From: Rhexocercosporidium sp. MPI-PUGE-AT-0058
Taxonomy: Eukaryota > Ascomycota > Leotiomycetes > Helotiales
DNA: 64,000 nt
Direction of reading: 5' to 3'
Assembly (NCBI GenBank): GCA_020746875.1
Contig: JAGTJL010000009.1
Location: 2,585,587 to 2,649,586, forward strand
How positions within the stretch are numbered: position 1 is the first letter of the stretch; every line of letters starts with the position of its first letter. A model generated the notes under the pieces. That model was not told where the DNA came from and did no database searches. It was given only the letters and a program-made list of their open reading frames with translations. Position numbers and translations under genes: made by a program. Below, in pieces: positions 48,677-60,977 of the stretch.

Positions 48677-51600
48677 ATTATTCCCTTTCTTAATAATAGC
48701 TTCCGCGATATTAATACTTTAATTAATAATATATTAATACGCCTTCGCGTCGCTTAAGGCGAGGATTAAGCCGCGGTAGGTCGGACAGTCGCATTCCGGT
48801 CGATAGGTTTAGTTAATTAAATTAATACGGTCATTTAAATTATTACGCTAAATATATAATATTACACCGCGATTAATTTGTCAGACGTCGTTCGATTACT
48901 TTATAAGCCGTTCCGTATAATATATTAATATTACTAGCTTAGTAAATAAGAATAGCTTTATAAAATAATAAAAAATATTTACTTTAATTATAAAACCCTT
49001 ACGCATATATATAAGAGCTCTTATACTTATATTTAAGTGTTATAATTATTATTATTATTAAAGAGTTGTCTTCGGTCGGCGAAGTAATAAGTAAGTTGCG
49101 CGTTAATGGCGTATTTACGTTTGTTTATTAAGTAAATGAAGTGCAAATAGTATAAATATAATAATATAATTACATAATAATTACGACTTTATTACTCCGT
49201 TAAGACGTATATATAAATAGCCTTTTCGTCGCGTTAATAATAACTTTTTCTTTTTAGTTTATTTATATATAATACCTGTGTTTATACGTTATTATTTCTT
49301 TATCTTTTTTTTTCTTTTTTTTTTAATTAATTATTAATATTATTATTATTATTATTATTATATCTTTTATTTAACGTCCTAAAGCTATCGCATTTAATGA
49401 CTTTATGAACTAGCCTCGCAGAAGTTCTTATAGCTAATACTTTAAAGTTATACTAGTCGATTCCTTTTTCCGTTATATTAATAAAAAGGGCAAGAAGAAT
49501 TACGACTATTACTTTAAGTAAAAAGCTATTTATATTATTATATATATTTATATTTATAAAGTTTATTAATAATATAATATTAAGCGCGTTAAAAATAAAT
49601 TATATATTAATTATAAAATAAATATTTTTTTTATACTTTTTATAAAAATATTTATATTATAAAGAACTTTGCCGTCGATTTCGAGAATTAATTACGTAAG
49701 AATAGCTAATATAATACCGGCGTCGCCTTCGAGGATTATAACTTTACGATTCCTACGGGAGCTTAAAGCTTTATTACTTAGCTTAAGAAGTATTACATAA
49801 CCGATTCTTTATCGCGTATATCTCTTAAGCTTAATAAGAAAGATATTAATTAAGTCTTTTTTCTTATTAATACTCTTTTTATAAGTTATACTTTTTTCTT
49901 TTAAAATATTATTAATATATTAACGAAATAAAGGAGTTCGAGAAGTTTTATAAGAGTATAATGCGTTTAATTAATAATATATTTAAGTTTAAGAACGCTT
50001 ATATTACTACTTCCGCCTTTAAGGCCGATTAAATTACTTACGGTTTAATAAAAGAATTAATAATAAAGATTCGGTTATATTACGAAGTTATAATAGCTAT
50101 TATAAGTGTTCTGTGCCCGTTCCGCTATTAATATATATTAATATTATATTAAAGCGGTATTATATTAAATAAAACTATTAAAGCTATTTTAAGAAATGTT
50201 TTATAATTCTTTAGCGCTTAATAAATATTACGATACGGGTTTAAGTTTAGCGTTAAAGAGCTTGAGATTTTCAAAAGATTTAATTTATAAAGTAAATATT
50301 TTATACTTTAAGTACTTATAATAAAGTTGCGCTATTACTTTATAATTAAAATAGAATTTCGTTATTCTTTAAATTATAATTTAAATATATTTTATAAGCT
50401 TATTTTTTTTAATATAATATTCTATATTCTATATTTACGCCGGTATTACTTTTAAAGCTTTAATAAAACTCTTAAAACTTTTATAAAAAAATATAAGAAA
50501 AAAGTATTTTTATTTATAATTAATAATACTTTCTCGGCCTCTTAATCTTTTATAATCTTCTCGGCCTTTTTATAAGTTACGTAAAGGTTTTATATTTTTT
50601 TATATTTAATATTTGACTTTTTAATTTATAATTTTTATTATATATATTAAAAGTTTCTTTAATATTCTCGAGATTTAAGTATATTAAGAGTTAAGTATTA
50701 TAATTTTCCGGGAAATCTTTTTATTTAATTAAATATTTCCTAGTCTTACTTCTTTTATCTTATTTATAATTAAAAATACTTTTAACTTTTTATTCTTAAA
50801 AATAATTTTCTTCGTTTAGCTTCGGAAGCTTATTAAGTGGGTAATTATTTAATTACTTATTAGCTTATATTATATATTCTTTTAGTAAAAATATATAAAA
50901 TATTAAGTAAAGCTTTTTATATAAGTTTAATAACTTTAAAATATATACCGTATTACTTACGCATTTAATAATTTAAAATAAGTTAATATATTTTAACGAC
51001 AGCTTTTCAGTCTTTAATTAAATGTTCTTAATATTAAGTATTATTTATTATTTTAATTAGAAATGTTTATTTAAATGCTGGGTATTATAATAGCCTTCCC
51101 GATTTTATTACGTATAATCTTAAACTTTTATAAGTTTAATTTATTTATTATTTAATAACTTAACTTTATTTCGGGCAGTTAATATTTCTCTTTTTTAAAT
51201 ATTATCTTTAGGGTTTTATAATATTACCGGCTTATAATTATAATAAACTTAAAATAAAAATATTTAAAGCGTTTAATAAAAGGAATTATTATAAGTAAAC
51301 TCGGCAAAAGCTAGTTTCTTTATTTAGTTTTTTATAATATTCTATAAAAAGCGCGAAGGTATATCTTTAGATTTTAGTTTTGTTTTTTTATTTATTTATT
51401 CGTTTAAGAATAATATATAAAGCTTAGTTTTTATTTAATATATATATAAAAGTAAAGAGTAAATTAAAATTTATTAATAAATATTATACTTTTATTAAAT
51501 ATAATACCTTAAGATACGTTAAAAAAAGAAAATACTTTTTCGAATAATAATTCTATAAATTTAAAAGTATTGATTATTTTATAATATATTAAGTACTAAG

Positions 51601-54600
51601 CTATTTTCGAATACTAGTTAATAACTATTAATATATAATTAAGATTTAGGCTATTAAATAAGTCTTTATAAGGCGGCAACCTTTTAATAAAATCTATTAA
51701 AATCTCGGATTAAGGCCGCAAAGGCCTCGAGAGACTTATTAAAAGTTTAAATAACGTATATCGTTTCGATTTAATCTTTAAATAAATATTATATTTTTTG
51801 ATATATATTTTAATATTATTTTTTATTTTATCTTAAAAGTAGGTTTTATAAAAGAGTTATAAAGTCTTTATAATATTATAATATCTTATTAATAAGTTAT
51901 TATAATAAAGTTTTATAATTTCTATTTTTAATATTAAATTATTTAAAATATAAGCTTTAAAATCTTATTAAAAAAGTTTTAATATATTTAAGTTTTATTT
52001 TTAATTTAATTAAAATCTAAGTTTACTTATTATATTAATTATATTTCTATAGTTTTTATTATTATATTAAGCGAAGATAATTAAGTCTCGTAACGGCTTT
52101 ATTAATAAAGCTAAAGCTATTTAACTTTTAATTATTACTTTTATTTATAATATTAAAATAAAATATTTATAATTATTAATTCTTATAATAAGCGGCCAGC
52201 TTTTACTCTTTATATATAATAATATATTTATAAATAAAGCTATTATTTTAAATATAATATTTAAAAAACTAAGTTTTATATATTTAGCTTTTAGAATTCT
52301 TTTTTAAGTAATTTGTTCCGGTTTTATTAATATCGGGTCCGGCTTTTTATTAATAAAATCTTAAATAATATTAAATAGTTTTCTTGATAATATTTTATAA
52401 TCCCCGTTTAGGAATGCTTTAATATCGGCTCCTCGACTTCGTAAAGTATTTATAAAGGCTCTTTTTAATTTATTTTGAAATATTAATAATTAAATAATAT
52501 TAATAAGGCCTTTAAATTCCCGATAATTTAGCTTTTTATTAAGTCTATTCGCCGGGTTTACGGTACTCTTACGGTAATAGATTTTAAAATTATAAGTGGC
52601 AAAATATATTACCTACTGTGCTTATTGATTTTCGAGATATTTTATTATTATAAAATACTTAAAGTTATTATAATCCGTAAGTATTTCAATAATGTATTAG
52701 CTGTCCTTAAGGTAATGCCTTTATTCCTTAAAATACTTAATAATAACTAAAAGCTCTTTATTATAAGTAATATAGTTTCGCTTAATATTATTTATTTTAC
52801 GAAATTAATACGTAACGGGTTTTTAGTATCGCCTAAATCCTTCTTTAGAATCAACTTATTAAAAAAAAGCATTAATAATTGCAAACTCAAAAGCATCGGT
52901 TTTAATTTAAATGCGCTTTATAAGATCGAAATGCCTTATAATTAATATATTAATAAAAGCTGCTTTCAAATCTTTAAAGCTTTTTTTAATTATATTAAAG
53001 AATTTAAAGAGTCTTTTTTTAATCTTATTTTTTATATCTTAAAAAGCCTCCGTTAAGCTTACGGCTATCTTAAAATATTTTAATATAAATTTATAATAAA
53101 AATTCACAAAGCTTAAAAAAACCTAAATATTCTTATAGGATTTCGACTTTAGCTATTCTTAAATTAAACGGATTCGCTTTAGGTCCGCTTAAATGCCGGT
53201 TAATTCGACTTTAAATCTTAAGAACTCAATTTAATTTATTTTAAACTTATATTTATTAAGTTTAACGAAGAGCTTATATTTGCGTAATCGTTTTATAACG
53301 GCTTTAATATACTTATAATACTCTTTTTATTTTTAAAATAAATTAAAATATTATTAAGATATATAATAACGAAATAGTTAATTAGTCTTATCAACGCTTT
53401 ATTAATATACGCTTAAAACGTAACTAAAGCGTTAAATAACCTAAAAGATATTATTAAATATTTAAAATATTTATATTTAATACGAAAAGCTATTTTTATT
53501 TATATCTTTTCTTAATTTTAATACGATAATATATATCTTTTAAATTTAAGGCCGTAAATATTACGGCTCCGCCGAAATAATCTAGCGTCTTATTAATTAA
53601 AAGGAAAGAGTGGCGATTTTTAATTATTATTTTATTTAATCTTTAATAATTTATATATAAATGTAATCTTTTATCTTTTTTTAATATAAATAATATTAGC
53701 GTATTTACGGGACTTTTTAATAAACGAATTTATCTTTTTTATAACGAGGCAATAAGGTATTCCTAAAGCGCGGCGAGTTATAGTTTAGAAAGGTTATAAA
53801 AAAGGCTATACGGAAGTAATGCGTTAGTATTAATAATATACTCGAATTCAACTTATTCTTTAAGAAAAGCAGTTAGCGGATTATTATCGCATATATTTAT
53901 TATATTTATAAGCTAGTTTAAGAAAAGCGTCGGTTTAGGAGTCTTTAATTAAATAACTAATACTTACGACAGTTCTGCGACGCTAATATTAAGACGAATA
54001 TCTTACGACTGCCTTAAATACTTATATAATCTCAAATTCTTTAAATAGTTATAGTCGGATTAAAATATAAATATAATATAAGGTATTATTTTAAGGTCGG
54101 TATTAAAAGTATTAATAAACTCTTTTATTATTATAATTTAAATCTTGTCTTAAGTTAAAGCGTAAGCTTATTTTTTAAGTTTTTAATCGTAATACTCGGC
54201 GCTTTTATATTTAAAGAATTCTATTTCGAGAATTATATTATACCTTAAGTCTTTATAATTATAAAATCTTTTTTAAAAGTTCTCGAGATTTTACAGTTGT
54301 CTTATATAATTATATATAAATTATAAGCGTTAATTACTTAAAATTAATATTTATTAAAAGTTATAAACTCTTAATTATACTTAAATAAAAAAAGAAATCC
54401 CTATAACTTAACTTTATATTTATTAAGGAAATTATAATTTAAGTTATTATTTATTAAATTATTAAATAACGCATTTATATTTATCTTAAGTTATTTTAGT
54501 CTTATAAAAATATATAAGCGTTTAAGAATATCTCTTAAGCTTTTAACGTTTAAGACTTAATATTACCTTTTCTCGTATTCTTTTCGGTATTAAATAACTT

Positions 54601-56318
54601 TTGTTTTTTAACGTATATAATAATATATACTTTTTTTTTTATTAAAAGAGTTTTCTTTATTATTTTAAAATATTCTTTTGTTTTTAACTTTTAAGGATTA
54701 TTTTACGCTTATTATACGAACTTAAGATAATTATAATCCTTAGATTAATAACCCTTTTACTTATAAAAGTAATAAAATATAATACTTTTAATATAATTCT
54801 TTTTTTTATTATTTTTATTTCTATTAAAAGGTCGGGAATTAAAAGCTAAAGAGGTGCTATTAAATGCGCGCTTTTTATTATTATTTTTAAAATATTCTTT
54901 ACGGCTTTTCTTACGAAATCCGTTATTCTTAGGATTATTACTACTTTATCCGCCTTTGCCTTCGTTATATTTAGCTTTTAGTATATTAAAAGATATTCTT
55001 TAAGTTTTTTTAATAAAAGACTTAATATTAGTAATTAGTTTCTTTTATTATTAATAAATATTAAAAAGGTTTATAAAAGCGTAAGAGTCAATTTATTGCG
55101 CCGTTAATATATGCGTAATTACTTTATAAAAGTTAATAATAATATCATTATTAAATATTCGAGTATTATAGTTCTTAATAAATATAATAAACCGTCGGCA
55201 TATCGCTTAAATAAACTCGCTTAATTATTAACGGAACCGCTTAATATTTTTAATAACCTTAGTACTTTAAGTTTCTTTAAAAGCATAAAGCTTCTTTAAG
55301 AAGTCAATAAATAAGTTTTATATTAGCGGGATACTTTTAGGTTTAATTATAATTTACTTTATATTATTTTAATAAGTTAATAAGTCGCCTTTTATATTTG
55401 CGGCTACGACGCGTACTCGATTCGCATACGTATTATAATTATATAAGCGAGCTTTAAAGATCTCTTCTTAAGTATTTTTTTAATTTCGTAAGCTCTTAAA
55501 ATTCTTTTTTTTATATTTTTTAAAAATTATAATCGTAAGGTATTTTTTATAATCGCACTTATTTTTCGCTTAGGCCGTAATATATTTTAATAAAATATAA
55601 GCGTCTGAATTTAAATATATTAATAATATTATTTTAAATTTATAAGTTACGTGATTTGCCGTAAGTAATGCGGTTATTTCCCGGGGGTGTCCCGAGGCCG
55701 ATAAGGTCCTAAGCCTAATAATATCCTTATTAAGCGGGTGCTATAAGCTAAGCAAGTTAGCTTTTAACTTTAAATTAAGATTACGCTTTATTAAAAATAA
55801 TTTAAAGTCTTTTATTAAAGTAATAATAATAAAATTTAATATTATATTACGGGTTCGTTAAAAGCTTTCTTTAATTATATATTATTTATTTATTACGTTT
55901 ATATAAGCGACGGAAATTACCTAAAGGCGGCGAAGTCTAGTAAAACCATTCTTATAATAAGCGAGCCGCGTCTTCGCATAAGTGTCCTTAACTTTAGATT
56001 TAATTAACAAGCGTATATACTCTTCGAGCTCGCGCTGCTTTTAAGCGATTTATTCTTCGATAAGTATACTTAAAGCCGTAAGATTAATATTAATATTAAG
56101 GACAGAAAAGATTATATTATTTATTATATAATTAAATATATTTAAATAACTTTTAATTTAGGCTATAGCCTTGCCTTTCTTTTTATAAATATAAACGGGC
56201 TAGTTATAAGTATAAAAAGGTTTTCTATTATTATTACCGCGAGTGCTTTAAGGCAGTTCGCTATTAAAAGTACTTTTACTTTTAATTATATAAAAGGAAT
56301 CTATAGATTTTATAATTT
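48677..56318 (-). pseudogene. Element 2 internal region: degraded gag-pol, minus strand
   Basis: Read leftward: gag-like sequence in the right third; reverse transcriptase at about 53720-53340, with a recognisable INKTLDYFGGAVIFTALNL segment and the YxDD box now YLNN at about 53362-53350; RNase H at about 52810-52560, with KELLVIIKYFKE and a RHYL segment; integrase further left. RT before RNase H with integrase last fits Ty3/Gypsy. In-frame stops are TAA/TAG. A T-rich (ATT)n stretch lies at about 49330-49362. I could not place the zinc knuckle or protease reliably. Confidence 0.75.
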
Positions 56319-56804
56319 TATAAAGAATATTATAAGTAATATTATTAAAGCAAGTGTTACTTATAAGTCTAGCGTTATTAAATATAATTACTTAATAAAA
56401 AACCGTTTCTTTACCTTTTATATTACCTTTTTATAAAATAAAGAGATTAACTTATTAAATAGAGTTTACGATAAGTAAAGCTTTATAAAAGTTTAAGATA
56501 AATTATATTTAAAAAATTAATCTTTAGCTTTTAAAGAAGTCTAAAAAAGAAGCGTATATATAAAAGGGGTTACTCGTAAAAGAAAGCAAAACGCCGGCGT
56601 AATTAAATATATAAGTAAGATTGATTCTATTAATACCGTAAAAGCCTCGGCCCCCTTATGCTACGGGCCCGATTCCGTACAAATAAAATGAATAAGCATA
56701 CACATAACAGTAAGACTGATTTTATTAATATTATAAAAGCCTCGGCCCCCTTATACTACGGGCTCGATTCCGTATAAATAAAATAGATAAGCATATATAT
56801 AATA
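56319..56804 (-). repeat. Element 2 right LTR, with a 95-bp tandem duplication
   Basis: 486 bases aligning to the two parts of the left LTR. It has its own internal tandem duplication of period 95: GTAAGATTGATTCTATT at 56615 and GTAAGACTGATTTTATT at 56710, each followed by AAAGCCTCGGCCCCCTTAT. Removing the private duplications leaves 391 bases in each LTR. Confidence 0.85.
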
Positions 56805-56940
56805 CTCTACTTCTGAATATAAATTATTTATAAAAAAGAACGTATTAATTTGCGTCGAAAGTGTTTATAAGTATATTATGGCTATTTGCGGCTATTTACG
56901 GGCTGTAAACCGAGGATTTTAGTATTCCTACGGCTAGCTC
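56805..56940. other. Spacer between elements 2 and 3
   Basis: 136 bases with no recognised feature, less AT-biased than its surroundings. It may be a remnant of the pre-insertion host sequence or of another element. Confidence 0.4.
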
Positions 56941-57747
56941 TGTTACGAACGCCCCGCGCCCCGTGACAACTGGACCCCGGGACAGCGTAATACTTAAGAC
57001 TATAGGCTTAGGAGGGTAAGGGTTTTAAGAGAAGTATACTAAGAGAGTATTACCTTTAAAAACATCCCCTTAAAAGACCTTAATACTTAGGATTTTATAA
57101 GTCATATATTATATAAATGTTATTATTAATAAACGATTAAAGGGTAAATAAGCCCTTAAATTACGCGACTTTTTTACGTAACGACCGCTAAGACTAATAA
57201 ACCGCTAAAGGTCTAGCGGTCTTAGCGGTCTTAAGGAAGACGAAGGTTTTATAAAAGACTAATACGTTTATTATTAAATAAGAGCTTTATACTTAATTAA
57301 AAATAATATCTTAATTATATTAATTATTATTTATTTTATTATATGTAATACACTTACTTCTCGATTATTAAGATTAATATAACCTATTGTATTTATATTA
57401 AGTAAATACACGGACCGTAATACTTTAAGTACCTTTTCGTCAAAAGTATCGACTTACGTATATTATATTAGCCCTCCCGCTTAAGAACTAAGTACTTAGC
57501 CCGTAAGGCAGTGTTATTAGCACTCCTTTATTATTTATACTTATTCTTAAGGAAAAGAATCACAAAGAAAGTAAAAATAAAGAGATACTCGATGTTTAAG
57601 GTAACTTAACGCACAAGCTTAGGAAAACCTTAAAGGTTAAGCTTTTCGACACCTTTTAAGGAAATCGAAAGGACTTAAAGACTTTTATTTTTTAAGTAAA
57701 ACTTTATTAATACTTTAATAATAATAAGTTCTTTATTAACGAAAGTT

Positions 57748-58450
57748 ATGCCTTTTAAACGGTATTATATCTTAAAGGCGAGGCTATATAATAAATCGAG
57801 CTATTCCTTAAGGACTACTTCGAACACAAAGCTACTTATAAGGTTATATTCGCTATATAAACTATATTTAAGACTTAAAAAGGATTTAAAAAAGAAATCC
57901 GACAAATATTCGAAGACATCGATAAAATTAAGACGGCGGAAACCTATTTATATAACCTTAAGTAAATTAATAACGTAATAGCTTATACTACGGAATTCCA
58001 AAAGCACGCTAATAAAACCGACTAAAACTCCCAGTCGCTTATTAGCTATTACCGACGAGGGCTTAAGGATTATATCCGACTAAAACTCACCCGAATTAAT
58101 CCTTAAGCAAAAGATATTCTTACCCTTATCGAGTAAACTATTAGAATCGACAACCGTTTATATAAGTTTAAACGTAAATAATAAACGTATATAAAGGGAA
58201 GCTAAAGGCAATCTAGTCACCGATAAAATAAGAGACGCCGACGATAAGGTAATCTTAAGGATAATTAATAATTAGACTTTATAAAGTGCGACGCTATTTA
58301 TAAAAAAAGAAAGGGTAAAACACGGCAAAGAGGACTATTAAAGGAAATTATAAACAAACGACGTAAAAAAAAGTTATATTATAAATGTGACTTATTAAGA
58401 CATATAATAAACTTATATTATAAAAAAAGCGTTAAAAAGAAATAAATCAA
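57748..58450 (+). pseudogene. Element 3 degraded gag
   Basis: A 76-codon stop-free stretch begins at 57748 (MPFKRYYILKARLYNKSS at its start) and is very Lys/Arg/Tyr-rich. Further on, at about 58375-58430, a zinc knuckle C-X2-C-X4-H-X4-C is recognisable, with first and last cysteines now tyrosine (YYKCDLLRHIINLY). Stops in between are TAA/TAG. Confidence 0.6.
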
Positions 58451-59899
58451 CTTTATAAGACGGAGGACGTATAATATTACCGGTGTACTTTTTCTTTTCT
58501 TATTAAGAGAAGTTTAAATTAGCGCTATTTACCGTTATATAATAATAGACGAGCTTAACGCTAGTCATATTAATAGTCAAATCGAAGGTAACGGCGGTAA
58601 AGAAAATAATAAGTAAAGTAAAACGGAAATAATTATATCCGCTAATATATAATAAGACTTAAGTCCAGTAATTAGACTTAGTAAAATAAATAATACGTTT
58701 AATAGCGGGTATTCGAGACTACACGTAAGGCATAAAGCTTAGAAAATATGACTAATATTAAGAGGAGCAAGGACTTATAATATTAAGGTAATATTATACT
58801 ACTAAGACTAGCACTCTTTAAATCCTAAGAATATGAGGTTTAGCGAGTCACTTAGTAAGAGGAGCACTTTACTCGCGAGGCTTTTAATATTAAGTATTAA
58901 ACGAATATCGATACGGGAATTACTTATGTCGAATTAGGAGTCGTCTTACGTAAAAGGCTATAATAAGGCGAGGAGTACGAGGTAGTCTTTTAAAATAACT
59001 TACGCATTACTTAAAGAACGGCGGACGTTAAAAATAACGTTTTTTAAATATACGTTTAATTAATTTTAACCGACGAAATACCGTTTTAATAAATAATAAT
59101 ATAAATAAATATAAGAAATATATAAGAAGTTATTATAAAGACATTATAAAACCGAATATAAGTTAATTCGCGAGACGACTTAAAAACTTATTATAAAAGG
59201 CCTTTTAAACTTTTTATACTCTTAAATACGTATTAATTATATTACATTTTATATAAGGACTTAGAAAATCGGTAATAAGAAAATATATTAACTAAAGAAG
59301 TTTATATTAAAGAGATAAACTTATATACGCTTATAATTATAAGGGAAGGTAATTACTTAACTTTTAACGTCGACGTTCGAGGAATAAAGCTATAAATTAT
59401 AATAAATTTTAAAGCGTAAAAGAACTTTATATTTTTTATTATTATAATTTAATATTTCTTACTTATTAAAGTTAAAGAAGACGAATATTAATTAATATTC
59501 GCCGACGGAGGACTTATCGCGAACGGCCTAATCGACGTGTAAATAAAAATATTATATATAAGAATCGGCGGGTACTTTAAATATATTTAGTTCGATGTAA
59601 TTAAGATTAAGAGGCACGATATTATTTTAAGGCTATTTTAAATATAACTTTATAACTTTAAGATTAATTAAAAGACGTAAAAACTAGAATTTAATAATTA
59701 TAGTGCCATTTTTAAAATAAAAAGGCAGCGAAAGGCTTAAGAAAAATAAGCGTAACTTTTAAGAAAGAGTTAAAAGATAAGATAACGAACCCTGTAATAA
59801 ATAATATACTGTTAAAATATAAATAATTTAAGGCATTATTTAAAGAGAAATTAAGTAGTAGCGCCTTATCTAAATATTAGAATTATAATTATTAGATCG

Positions 59900-60791
59900 A
59901 GTTAATTAAAGGCATAAAGCCGATATTTTAATTATTACGGGAATATTTAATTATAAACTTAATAATAATTAAGAAATATATTAATAAAAACTTAATAAAG
60001 GGATTTATTTAAGAGTTTAAATCCTTTTAAAAAAGTAACGTCTTCTTTATATTAAAGAAGGACGGCGAACGAAGAGTATATATTAACTACCGTTAATTAA
60101 ATAAGGCTATTAAAAAGGATTATTACGTATTATCTTTAATTAAAGAGTTACGCGATAGACTTAGCGGCGCTAAAATCTTTATTTAATTAAACTTATAAAG
60201 CGCGTATAATTTCGTAAAAATAACGAAAAAAGAAAAAGAAAAAATAATATTTCGTATACATTTCGGTTATTATAAATATACGATTATATCTTTTAAACTA
60301 ATTAACGCGCTTATTATATTTTAGCGTTTAATTAATAATATTTTACGGCAATACTTAAACGTAATATATATATATATATTATTTAAACGATATTTTAATT
60401 TATTTTAAAATAAAGGAATAATACGTAAAAGACGTTATAATAATATTAAAAAAGCTAAAGGCTTTCTCGATACTCTTAAAACTTAAAAAGTATTATTTTT
60501 ATAAAAAAGAAGTCATTTTCTTAAGCTATATAATAACTCTTACGGGATTAGCTATAAACCCTTAAAAGGTTAAGATAATCGTTAAGTAAATTAAGCTTAT
60601 AAATATTAAAGAAGTATAATCCTTTTTAAGATTTATTAACTTTTATTAACGATTTATTTAAAATTACTCGAAAATCGCTGTATTACTTACGGAATTAATA
60701 TATAAAAACAAAAGCTTCGACTAAAACGATAAAATAAAAACAGACTTTTAAGACCTTAAGAAAGCCTTTATTAAGAAATCAGTCCTTATAT
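59900..60791 (+). pseudogene. Element 3 degraded reverse transcriptase
   Basis: Recognisable RT blocks on the plus strand: an EYLI...NKNLIKGFI start near 59940-60010, KKDGERRVYINYR near 60056-60096, LIKELRDRLSGAKIFI near 60139-60186, then SAYNFVKI. The catalytic YxDD region near 60370-60400 is too decayed to read with confidence. The frame ends at the element 4 junction. Confidence 0.75.
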
Positions 60792-60977
60792 TGTAGTGGG
60801 GTTAACCTCAGAGGCCCATTTATCACGTGATTAAACTGCATTTTGCTATATTTAAGATAGCCTCTAAAGTAATATCCTTCAAGGATAATAACAATTCTTA
60901 TTACTATAACTTTTCCTTCTTATTTAAATTATACTTCTCTCTTCCTTTAATAAATTATATTCTTTAAATATATAATA
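60792..60977 (+). repeat. Element 4: probable 5' LTR, right end uncertain
   Basis: At 60792 the sequence switches abruptly to TGTAGTGGGGTTAACCTCAG, with normal CA/TG content (TTATCACGTG, AACTGCATTTTGC) for about 60 bases before AT-rich sequence resumes. It starts with TG as LTRs do and interrupts element 3 RT. A possible decayed terminus is TATAATA at about 60971-60977. The other copy must lie beyond the window. Confidence 0.5.

Larger units (their letters stand above)
41179..56804 (-). mobile_element. Element 2: RIP-degraded Ty3/Gypsy LTR retrotransposon, minus strand, split by element 1
   Basis: The direct repeats flanking this element are its LTRs: left LTR 41179-41255 continuing at 48196-48676, right LTR 56319-56804. 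Without the 6.94-kb insertion it is about 8.7 kb. Orientation is minus: reverse transcriptase, then RNase H, are read leftward, and a pyrimidine run (TTCCCTTTCT, 48681-48690) directly right of the left LTR is the complement of a polypurine tract. The body is full of TAA/TAG and nearly devoid of CA and TG. No matching target duplication is seen beside its outer ends, so one flank may have been rearranged or an end is misjudged. Confidence 0.8.
56941..60791 (+). mobile_element. Element 3: RIP-degraded Ty3/Gypsy retrotransposon, truncated by element 4
   Basis: It probably starts with an LTR at TGTTACGAACG (56941), a terminus typical of fungal Gypsy LTRs. If CCGTAATA at 57415-57422 is a decayed CCGTAACA end, the LTR is about 482 bases; no second copy is in the window to confirm this. 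Gag and pol follow on the plus strand and pol stops in the RT region at 60791, where element 4 begins. Confidence 0.7.
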
